Shown here piece after piece: positions 49,201 through 55,423 of a stretch of DNA of 64,000 bases (within the stretch, counting starts at the first letter, position 1; each line of letters begins with the position of its first letter). Where the stretch lies: NCBI RefSeq assembly GCF_041435435.1, contig NZ_CP108494.1, forward strand, positions 5,056,501 through 5,120,500, in the 5' to 3' direction. Both the position numbers and the translations under genes were made by a program. Below the pieces are notes generated by a model, which made no database searches, was not told where the DNA came from, and worked only from the letters and a program-made list of their open reading frames with translations. Source of the DNA: Streptomyces sp. NBC_01241. GTDB taxonomy: Bacteria > Actinomycetota > Actinomycetes > Streptomycetales > Streptomycetaceae.

Positions 49201-52200
49201 GTCGCCTCCTCCGCCCTGGACGGCCTCGCCAACTCCACCACCACCGTGGTCTCCGAGACGCTGACCGTGGGAACGGACAAGCTGGTCCGACCCACCCGCG
49301 TCATCGCACCCACCTCGGCCGTGTCCGCGAGCACCTGCACGGCCACGCCGTCCACCAAGGGCTGCCGCTCGCTGGAGTTCGTCTACGCGACGTCCACCAC
49401 CGCCACAGGGAGCACGCTGGGCGACTTCAAGGACCAGCTGCGTGAGATCCGGCTCTGGGCCACGGCGCCGGGCGCGTCGGCTGCCACCGCGAAGGCCGTG
49501 CAGACGTTCGCCTACGACAGTGCGGGCCGGCTGCGGCAGGCCTGGCACCCGCAGATCTCGCCCGCTCTGAAGACGGAATACGCGTACGACGACGCGGGCC
49601 GGATCACCCAGGTGACGCCGCCGGGCGAGCTGCCGTGGACCATGACGTACGGCAAGGCGGGCAACGCCGCGACCGCCGGTGACGGCATGCTCCTGAAGGT
49701 GTCGCGTGCCGCCCTCAAGCCGGGCACGACCGCCACGCCCGAGGGCACGGCGACCACGAGCCTCGTCTACGACGTGCCGCTGAGCGGTACCAAGGCCCCG
49801 TACGCACTGGGTACCTCGGACACCGCGGCCTGGGGCCAGGGCGCGGCGCCGACCGACGCGACCGCCGTCTTCCCCGCCGACGCCGTCCCCGCCTCCCACG
49901 CGGGTTCGGGGCTCGGCGCGGGTGACTACAAGCGGGCCACCGTCACCTACACCGACGCCTCCGGCCGCCAGGTCAACACCGCGCAGCCCGGCGGGCATCT
50001 GTCCGCCACCGATTACGACCAGTACGGCAACACCGTGCGCGAGCTGACAGCCCGCAACCGGGAGATCGCCGTGGGCAGGACAGCGGCGGCGAAGGAGACC
50101 CTGGCCGGCCTCGGCCTCGACGGACTGTCCTCGGCGGCGCGCGCCGAACTGCTCGCCACCCGCACCGTCTACGACGACAAGGGCACCAAGGAATTGGAGG
50201 AGTTCGGCCCGGCCCGCCGCGTCGACCTGACCACGTCCGTCACCGCCGGGTCGACCACGCTTCCGGCAGGTGAGTCCGTGGTGGCCCGCACCTGGACGAA
50301 GAACACCTACGACGAGGGCCGTCCCACCGACGGAACGGCGACGGTGGAGAACCAGATCACCAAGGTCGTCACCGGAGCCCAGCTCCTGGACTTCCCGGCG
50401 ATCCACGCCGAGCAGCGGGTGACCCAGACGGTCTACGACTGGGTCAAGGGCCTGCCGACGAAGACGATCAACGATCCGTCCGGCCTCGCCCTGACCGCCA
50501 CCAAGGAGTACGACACCCAGGGCCGTATCACCAAGGAACTGCTGCCCGGTGCCACCGGCACCGACGCTGCCACGCGCGTCACGACGTACTGGTCGGCGAC
50601 CGGCACCGGAGCCTGCGCGGGGCGCCCCGAGTGGGCGGACCTGGTCTGCTCCACCGGACCCGCCGGCGCAGTCACGGGAGGCGGCAGCAACCCGAGCGGC
50701 CTGCCGGTGACCATCACCGAGTACGGTTGGCACGGGACGCCTGCCAAGGCGACCGAGACCGCGAACGGCGTCACCCGCACCACGACGACCAGCTACGACG
50801 AGGCCGGTCGTGTCGTCGGGACGGCGACGACCGGCGGCGTCGGGGCGGCGGTTCCGGACGCCACGACCGAGTACGACCCGGACACTGGCCAGGCGGTCCG
50901 CACGGTCTCCACGACCGGCGGCACGATCACCAAGGCGTTCGACAAGCTGGGCCGTGAGGTGTCCTACACGGACGCGGACGGCGGGGTGACCAGCACCGCG
51001 TACGACCTGCTCGGCCGCCGGACGAAGGTCACGGACTCCGTCCCCTCGACGGTGACGTACACCTACGACCACAGCGCCGAGCCCCGCGGCCTGGCCACGA
51101 AGACGGTGGACTCGGTGGCGGGCGCCTTCACGACCGCGTACGACGCGGACGGCGGGGTAGCCACCGAGCGGCTGCCCGGCGGCTACACCCTCACCGTCGA
51201 CCAGGACACCACCGGCACCACGGTGGGCCGCACCTACACGCGGGACAGCGACGGTGTGCTGGTGGCCTCGGACATGGTCTCCGAGTCCGTCCACGGACAG
51301 GCCACATCGCACACCGGCTGGTCGGCGCAGGAGTACGGGTACGACAAGGTGGGACGGCTGACGTCGGTCGACGACACCGTGGGCGATGTGTGCACGCGCC
51401 GCGCCTACACCTTCGACAAGCGCACCAACCGCACCCGGCTGACGTCGTCGGCCGCGGCGGAGGGCGCCGACTGCACGGGCACGGGCACGGTCACGACGAC
51501 GTCGCACGCCTACGACAGCGGCGACCGGCTCGTGGACGCGGGGTACGCGTACGACGCGTTCGGCCGTACCACGACTCTGCCGGGCTCGTCCTTCGCGTAC
51601 TACGCCAACGACCTGGTCCACACCCAGACTACGGACGATCAGCGCCAGGCCTGGACGCTGGACGCGGATCATCGTTTCCGGTCCTTCACCGTCGAGACGG
51701 ACATCGACGGCACCTGGACCCGGTCGGCATCCAAGCTCAACCACTATGACGGCGACGGGGACAACCCACGCTGGATCGTCGAGGACACCACCAGCGGCAC
51801 CGTCAGCCGCCACGTCGAATCCGCCGGCGGCGACCTTGCCGCCACTACCGACGCCACCGGAGAGGTGGTCCTCCAACTGGCCACCATCCACGGCGACATC
51901 GCCCTCCAGCTTCCGCTGGATCCCGGCGAATCCCCCGTCGCGCTCGACAACGACGAATACGGCAACCCGAGAACCGGCCAGGCACCCACCCGCTACAACT
52001 GGCTCGGCGCCAAACAGCGCTCCACCGAGACCCTCACCGGCCTCACCCTCATGGGCGTCCGCCTCTACAACCCCGACACCGGCCGATTCCTTTCGACCGA
52101 CCCTGTCTACGGTGGCGGAGACAACGCTTATGCCTACCCGGGCGACCCGATCAACCAGTTCGACCTCGACGGCAAAAGTTGGTGGAGCAAGGCCAAGCGA

Positions 52201-52593
52201 GTGGCCAAGAAAGCCGGACGGATCGCCTGGAAGTACAAGTGGGACATCGGACTCACCGCCGCCGGATTCATCCCGGGTGTCGGCGCCGTGGCATGGGGTG
52301 TACGGGCGTACCGCACCTATCGCACTGTCCGAACGATAAACAGGGCCAGGCACGCAGCGTCAAAGGTTCGCTCCATCAGTCGCTACACGCGCGCCGGTAA
52401 ACACAGGGCACCGCGAATCAACGGCCGTTCTACCAGGGGCTGCTTCGCTTACGGTGCAGGACTCTGGGGCGCCGGCGCTACATTGGGCTATGCAGCTCGA
52501 GGAAAGAGCATAAACGGAGACGTGGTGGGCGGAGCCACGGTGATGGGAGCGGGATGGCATATTGGCCGCTACGCTCGCCGAGGCCACTGCTAG
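46282..52593 (+). CDS. Rhs/YD-repeat polymorphic toxin
   Basis: 2103 residues from GTG 46282 (AGGGAG at 46267-46272). Residues about 18-38 (VLPRIALTLAGLLIAEVAVT) are a signal or anchor helix. A DNRLRE-like domain follows near 315-490 (SYLKFDAAKFVGQKILSANL), then beta-sandwich domains. YD repeats run from about 1075 to 1900 (TFAYDSAGRLRQ, YAYDDAGRITQV, TSYDEAGRVV, YGYDKVGRLTSV). The Rhs core ends with GVRLYNPDTGRFLSTDPVYG (about 1925) and PGDPINQFDLDG (about 1960). After it comes a unique C-terminal domain of about 138 residues, with hydrophobic stretches AAGFIPGVGAVAWGVRAYRT and a Gly-rich end AYGAGLWGAGATLGYAARG. Family knowledge: the YD barrel encloses the C-terminal toxin. The toxic domain is not one I recognise. 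Base composition falls at its 3' end, a sign of cassette exchange. Confidence 0.93.
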   Translation: MKIEWNTERAPNVARKRRVLPRIALTLAGLLIAEVAVTVATTGEAVSLPVGRGEALSRTTPAPAKKVTEAADVNAARVAARLSGNRVEVLSERTETSTTYAEPDGSLSAELFQAPVRIRESDGAWADIDTELERVGRDYEPRTALADITVSGGGTTGPGLLASVERGAKSFGMGWQEALPKAEVDGDIASYDLGGSQTLTVRALADGFEQNVVLDKAPEQPPVYRIPLRLKGLVLFRDDETGRLLLKDAAGKLTAEAPAPVMWDSSTDPVSGESRHLAQVDTSIETAKDGAQTLVLKPDPEYFRTSGLTYPVTVDPTSTLAASTDTWVATNYPDSQSSSKELKSGTYDAGSTKARSYLKFDAAKFVGQKILSANLSLYSYWSATCATNGSGTQIRRVTSSWTNSGLTWGAQPSTTETGAVISTKALGFSSACPAGTVNFNVAGIVQAWADGAANYGVQVRGVTETDSSTWRRYRSSKYAAGDNAVEPHLTVKYNSYPAKPTAVAIAPSQVNAYNGKRYVTSLTPQLSAKVTDADGDTVKAQFEITPDPQYTDGAGYAYTATSAGVASGGTAKITVPTANAFPSGSHLRYRVRGYDGSLYGAWTGYTTFVLNTAKPTAPGVSCVPYTKDTWTEKNADGAQCTFSTTSTDGQGYLYGLNDPATPKRIDDTVKGSGGIPLTVTLKPGDGWHTLYARTIDSGGNLSNATTAYEFGVGDGAALLTPRDGDRPARRLSLGAKGKPTYTGVTYQYRRGETDTWANVPSAAVTKDADGSKVTGWPLATTAGSPPKLTWNITDSLAEDGPVDVRAAFTDGSVTRYSPVATVTVDRNAGTAPSESVGPGTVNLLTGDLTLSETDASAYDLSVTRTASSRKPDAGAKQSGQFPIYGKEWSAGTVAELTESDWSYLKQSTTTSVALVDVDGEELGFTKLSNGGWKPEPGADEFTLTGSLTGSFTLKDTEGTVTVFTKSSGATTWQVASSALDGLANSTTTVVSETLTVGTDKLVRPTRVIAPTSAVSASTCTATPSTKGCRSLEFVYATSTTATGSTLGDFKDQLREIRLWATAPGASAATAKAVQTFAYDSAGRLRQAWHPQISPALKTEYAYDDAGRITQVTPPGELPWTMTYGKAGNAATAGDGMLLKVSRAALKPGTTATPEGTATTSLVYDVPLSGTKAPYALGTSDTAAWGQGAAPTDATAVFPADAVPASHAGSGLGAGDYKRATVTYTDASGRQVNTAQPGGHLSATDYDQYGNTVRELTARNREIAVGRTAAAKETLAGLGLDGLSSAARAELLATRTVYDDKGTKELEEFGPARRVDLTTSVTAGSTTLPAGESVVARTWTKNTYDEGRPTDGTATVENQITKVVTGAQLLDFPAIHAEQRVTQTVYDWVKGLPTKTINDPSGLALTATKEYDTQGRITKELLPGATGTDAATRVTTYWSATGTGACAGRPEWADLVCSTGPAGAVTGGGSNPSGLPVTITEYGWHGTPAKATETANGVTRTTTTSYDEAGRVVGTATTGGVGAAVPDATTEYDPDTGQAVRTVSTTGGTITKAFDKLGREVSYTDADGGVTSTAYDLLGRRTKVTDSVPSTVTYTYDHSAEPRGLATKTVDSVAGAFTTAYDADGGVATERLPGGYTLTVDQDTTGTTVGRTYTRDSDGVLVASDMVSESVHGQATSHTGWSAQEYGYDKVGRLTSVDDTVGDVCTRRAYTFDKRTNRTRLTSSAAAEGADCTGTGTVTTTSHAYDSGDRLVDAGYAYDAFGRTTTLPGSSFAYYANDLVHTQTTDDQRQAWTLDADHRFRSFTVETDIDGTWTRSASKLNHYDGDGDNPRWIVEDTTSGTVSRHVESAGGDLAATTDATGEVVLQLATIHGDIALQLPLDPGESPVALDNDEYGNPRTGQAPTRYNWLGAKQRSTETLTGLTLMGVRLYNPDTGRFLSTDPVYGGGDNAYAYPGDPINQFDLDGKSWWSKAKRVAKKAGRIAWKYKWDIGLTAAGFIPGVGAVAWGVRAYRTYRTVRTINRARHAASKVRSISRYTRAGKHRAPRINGRSTRGCFAYGAGLWGAGATLGYAARGKSINGDVVGGATVMGAGWHIGRYARRGHC

Positions 52594-52938
52594 TGCCGTG
52601 ACCGGCAATATGCCCCGTAAAGAGCGTCGCCCAGTGTGTGCGATCGCAAGGCGGCCGGAAGTCCTTGAATGGGGTCTCCCCTGCTCGAACGTTGTTGAGA
52701 GCTTAGGGAAGGAGCTACCAGGGCTTTTGGCCAACGCGGAAGGGGCCCCTGGCCCTCAAGGCCTTGGGGGAGTGCGTGCTGGGTGGCGCGACGGGGTAAA
52801 CGTTGCCGGGAGGGGCACTAGCCCGCCGCACCCGTAACCGCCAATCCGAGCGGAGACAGGTGACTGGGTGGCACACCGATGCGCCACCCGGTCACCGGAA
52901 CTCTGTGCCAGGCAGTGAAGGAAGGATTTGAGGAAAGC
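52594..52938 (+). other. gap after the Rhs gene with a 14-bp hairpin (52859-52896)
   Basis: 52859-52872 pairs with 52883-52896 (13 Watson-Crick and one G-T pair, 10-base loop). It ends 42 bases before the first immunity-candidate gene and may terminate the toxin transcript or restrain read-through. The remaining 265 bases look non-coding. Confidence 0.55.
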
Positions 52939-53466
52939 GTGGGCAACGACGACAGGAACATGAAAAATCGAGTGGCTTTCTGCCTGGCGTACATATGGAT
53001 GCTACTCGTCGGGGCTGCCGGCGCGACGGCGACACAGTCAGGAGGCTTCGTCGATCATCTTTGGGGGTATGTTTCACGCACCTCGACCATCATTGTTTCG
53101 ATAGTTGTACTTCTTTACGCCGCCCTGGCTCCAGTGGTGGGACCTGTATTCATCTCGCTGGGCGCGAGCGTGAGACCTACCGGAAAATGGTCCCGCTTTA
53201 CAGCTGGAATTTATATTCTGGGACTAACTGGTCTTTGCGTCCTTGGATCCGGTCTCCTGCAGGGGAACGGAGACATGATCAGCAGGGTCGGAGCCGTTGG
53301 TCTTTTTTTCGTCACACCTGGATGCTTGGTTGTGGCCGTATTGACTGCCGCCTACTGTGCATGGTCCCCGGTGGTCTGGCCGACTGGCGCATTCATTCGC
53401 TGGTTGACCGCAAGATCGCACGGGCGGCATGCCAGGCCTCGCGGCCCTGAAAAGAGTTCTCAGTAG
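52939..53466 (+). CDS. four-helix membrane protein, candidate immunity protein 1
   Basis: 175 residues from GTG 52939 (GAGGAAAG at 52930-52937); an ATG at 52879 or 52960 is possible. Four hydrophobic segments: VAFCLAYIWMLLVGAAGA, STIIVSIVVLLYAALAPVVG, AGIYILGLTGLCVLGSGL and AVGLFFVTPGCLVVAVLTAA. The last has F-F-V-T-P-G, matched by F-F-I-T-P-G in the protein at 53778-54254. I recognise no family. Position directly after an Rhs toxin on the same strand, the membrane location and the AT-richer codons (ATA, TTT, TTG) point to an acquired immunity gene protecting against a membrane-acting toxin; this is inference. Confidence 0.7.
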   Translation: MGNDDRNMKNRVAFCLAYIWMLLVGAAGATATQSGGFVDHLWGYVSRTSTIIVSIVVLLYAALAPVVGPVFISLGASVRPTGKWSRFTAGIYILGLTGLCVLGSGLLQGNGDMISRVGAVGLFFVTPGCLVVAVLTAAYCAWSPVVWPTGAFIRWLTARSHGRHARPRGPEKSSQ

Positions 53467-53615
53467 TCACTCACCAGAGCGAGTCAGGATTCCGTCTGCC
53501 GTCGCTACACGGGATATCGCGGGCCAAGCGGTACGTGTACCTGAGCCTGTGGAGAAACCATGGGTGACCTTGTCGAGCTGTTACTCCGTGTGCAGAAGGG
53601 GCTTGCCCGAGTGAC

Positions 53616-53673
53616 GCCCAGCACCATCGCCGTCGGACGCCCGTCCTTGCCGACCTGGAGCGCGGGCCCGTCC
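53616..53673 (-). pseudogene. 58-base relic of a deacetylase-like gene's 3' end
   Basis: Read on the minus strand it encodes DGPALQVGKDGRPTAMVLG, against DGPALHVGKDGRPTAVALG in the deacetylase at 55424-57541. The DNA is 50/58 identical to 55466-55523, and the differences include several silent third positions. Stop codons TAG and TAA lie just upstream in the frame, so it is a remnant. The rest of 53467-53777 shows no credible gene. Confidence 0.7.
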
Positions 53674-53777
53674 TTCGCTTACTACGCCGCGTTCGTCGGA
53701 ACACACCCCAACCCCGGTCCTGCGCCACACCGGTTGACAATTCGCGATCACAAACGAAAGCGGCGAGGGCTGCAAGA

Positions 53778-54254
53778 ATGCAGGAAATCCCATACCCGAG
53801 GTTCGTCCTTGACAGGGCTGCCAGTTCAGCACTTCGCTTGTGGATGCCATCGGTCGGCGTATTCGCGACATCGATCACGACGAACCGTGGTGCCCTGGAA
53901 TGGATCGGAAAGATACCTCTCTGGAATCTTGCCTTGATCTTGGTATTTGTGATTCACCCAATGTTTCAGGCGGGAAATCCGCTGCGTGCCGAGGCGGCGA
54001 GAGCAGGGAAACTCACTCGCACGAGGCGTCTGGGCGTGCTCGTCGCCCTTGCCGCAGTAAACGTCGCACTGCTGTTCATCCTGGGAGTGGCATTCGGAAG
54101 CAGTGGAGGATTCAGCGAGCGCTTGGACAGCTACACCTCGTTCTTCATAACGCCGGGTTTCATATTTCTTAACGTTCTCCTCGCCGTCTACAGCTTCGCT
54201 GCTCTGCGACCCCCTTTCGCGGAGAGGGACGCGACGTTCCGTCGCCCCAGGTAG
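53778..54254 (+). CDS. four-helix membrane protein, candidate immunity protein 2
   Basis: 158 residues from ATG 53778 (GCGAGGG at 53762-53768). Hydrophobic segments: LRLWMPSVGVFATSIT, LWNLALILVFVIHPMF, LGVLVALAAVNVALLFILGV and SFFITPGFIFLNVLLAVYSF. It resembles candidate 1 in size, helix spacing and the motif F-F-(V/I)-T-P-G with a shared L-x-A-x-Y after it, so the two are probably diverged paralogues. Function unknown; placement suggests a second immunity gene, perhaps for a lost or alternative toxin tip. Confidence 0.65.
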   Translation: MQEIPYPRFVLDRAASSALRLWMPSVGVFATSITTNRGALEWIGKIPLWNLALILVFVIHPMFQAGNPLRAEAARAGKLTRTRRLGVLVALAAVNVALLFILGVAFGSSGGFSERLDSYTSFFITPGFIFLNVLLAVYSFAALRPPFAERDATFRRPR

Positions 54255-54287
54255 CATGCCGGGGCTCTTGTGTGCGGTCTCGGGTCA

Positions 54288-54324
54288 CCGACCGCCGTGG
54301 CCGCCCCGCAGCCACGGCGGTCGG
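54288..54324 (+). terminator. hairpin after candidate immunity gene 2
   Basis: CCGACCGCCGTGG (54288-54300) pairs perfectly with CCACGGCGGTCGG (54312-54324), 11-base loop; 33 bases after the stop. Confidence 0.75.
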
Positions 54325-54381
54325 ATCGGACACCGTCTTGGGTGGCTGGCACCCGCGCATCTCGGGCCAGGCGGGCTGGAG

Positions 54382-54567
54382 TTGCACGCCGTACGAGGTG
54401 GGGAGCCACACCCGGGTCCGTCCGGCCTGCAGGAGGGTGACTGGTCACTGATATGGGGCCTGCTGGAAGTGGCCCTCGCTGTCGCGATCTCGGTGGGCGC
54501 GGTCGGTGAGGTCTGGGAGGGGCTGAAGCGGAGGCGCGGGAGAATAAAAAGCGATGAAGGTATCTGA
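54382..54567 (+). CDS. doubtful small membrane protein
   Basis: An open frame whose last 45 residues (GDWSLIWGLLEVALAVAISV, then KRRRGRIKS) would give one membrane helix and a basic tail. The start is unclear: TTG 54382 or a later GTG. It overlaps the next small gene by 14 bases in another frame. It could be a coupled partner of that gene or chance. Confidence 0.25.
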   Translation: MHAVRGGEPHPGPSGLQEGDWSLIWGLLEVALAVAISVGAVGEVWEGLKRRRGRIKSDEGI

Positions 54568-54724
54568 TCTGCTCATCCTCATCGGCATCCTGGCTGCTGG
54601 TGCTGCGCTGGCCCTCCTGCTCGGAGGCGGAATTGTCAGCCAGGCGGTGATGGCATTGGCCGTCGGCGGAGGCGGTGCATTCATCGGCACCAGAATCAAG
54701 AACCGGAGGGAAGCCTCAAAGTAG
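54554..54724 (+). CDS. 56-residue two-helix membrane peptide
   Basis: ATG 54554 to TAG 54722-54724 encodes MKVSDLLILIGILAAGAALA (helix 1), a Gly-rich turn, a second hydrophobic stretch QAVMALAVGGGGAFIG and the basic tail TRIKNRREASK. GGGAG lies 11 bases upstream. It has the size and layout of holin-like or small toxin/immunity peptides, but I cannot assign it. It is the last gene on the plus strand of the Rhs island. Confidence 0.5.
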   Translation: MKVSDLLILIGILAAGAALALLLGGGIVSQAVMALAVGGGGAFIGTRIKNRREASK

Positions 54725-54768
54725 TACCTGTGCGGGTACCGGGTACCGCGAGTGTCCGGACACGGACG

Positions 54769-55374
54769 TCATATCCATCCGTGCCGCTCCCCGATGCGCA
54801 CCGCGTCCACGAGGGTGCGCGCGTGGAGTTTCCCCGCGGCGAGGGAGAGGTGGTTGCGGACGGTGCGTATGGACAGGAACAGCTCGGCCGCCGTCTCGGC
54901 GGCGCCCATGCCCTGGGCGGCCAGTCGGAGGATCTCGGTTTCGCGTGGGGTGAGGGGAGAGGCGCCGGCGTGGCGTTCCTCGGCGAGCAGACCGGAGTCG
55001 TACACCGTGCCGCCCGCCGCCACCGTGCGGATCGCGGCCAGTACCTGCCCGGCCGAGGCCGACTTCAGCAGGTAGCCGGCGGCGCCCGCTTCCCTGGCCG
55101 CCCGCAGATGCCCTGGCCGGTCGAGCACGGTCAGGATGAGCGTTCGGCACGACGGCAGTAACCCGGCGAGCTGACGTGCCGTGGTGATGCCGTCCTGGCC
55201 GGGCATGGCGACATCCAGCACCGCCACGTCGGGCCGGGCGGCCAGCGCGGTGGCGAGGACCTCGTCCCCGCGGGCTGCCTGGGCCACGACCTCGATACCG
55301 GGATCGCGCGCCAGCACGGAGACCAGTCCCTCCCGTACGACCGTCATGTCCTCGGCGATCAGTACCTTGATCAT
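54769..55374 (-). CDS. NarL/LuxR-type response regulator
   Basis: 201 residues from the ATG at 55374 (MIKVLIAEDMTVVREGLVSV); an ATG at 55407 would add 11 residues. The receiver has the acidic pair (AED), the phosphorylated Asp in PDVAVLDVAMPGQDGITTA and the conserved Lys in AGYLLKSASAGQ. The C-terminal HTH is SPLTPRETEILRLAAQGM with SIRTVRNHLSLAAGKL. Kinases of the type at 44704-45909 phosphorylate such regulators; both genes are on the minus strand, so they were probably adjacent before the island came between. Confidence 0.93.
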   Translation of the reverse strand: MIKVLIAEDMTVVREGLVSVLARDPGIEVVAQAARGDEVLATALAARPDVAVLDVAMPGQDGITTARQLAGLLPSCRTLILTVLDRPGHLRAAREAGAAGYLLKSASAGQVLAAIRTVAAGGTVYDSGLLAEERHAGASPLTPRETEILRLAAQGMGAAETAAELFLSIRTVRNHLSLAAGKLHARTLVDAVRIGERHGWI

Positions 55375-55423
55375 GATCAGAGGATGACAGCCGCTGCCCC
55401 TGGGCATGTGCCCACCCGCGTTG

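Noticed and set aside
52562..52837. A 91-codon frame overlapping the end of the Rhs gene
   Set aside because: Mostly Gly/Pro/Arg text in a GC-rich gap, with no RBS or family resemblance; treated as non-coding.
53560..53937. A plus-strand frame of 125 codons between the two membrane proteins
   Set aside because: It crosses the deacetylase relic in the wrong strand and runs into the second membrane protein in another frame; no motif or ribosome-binding site.
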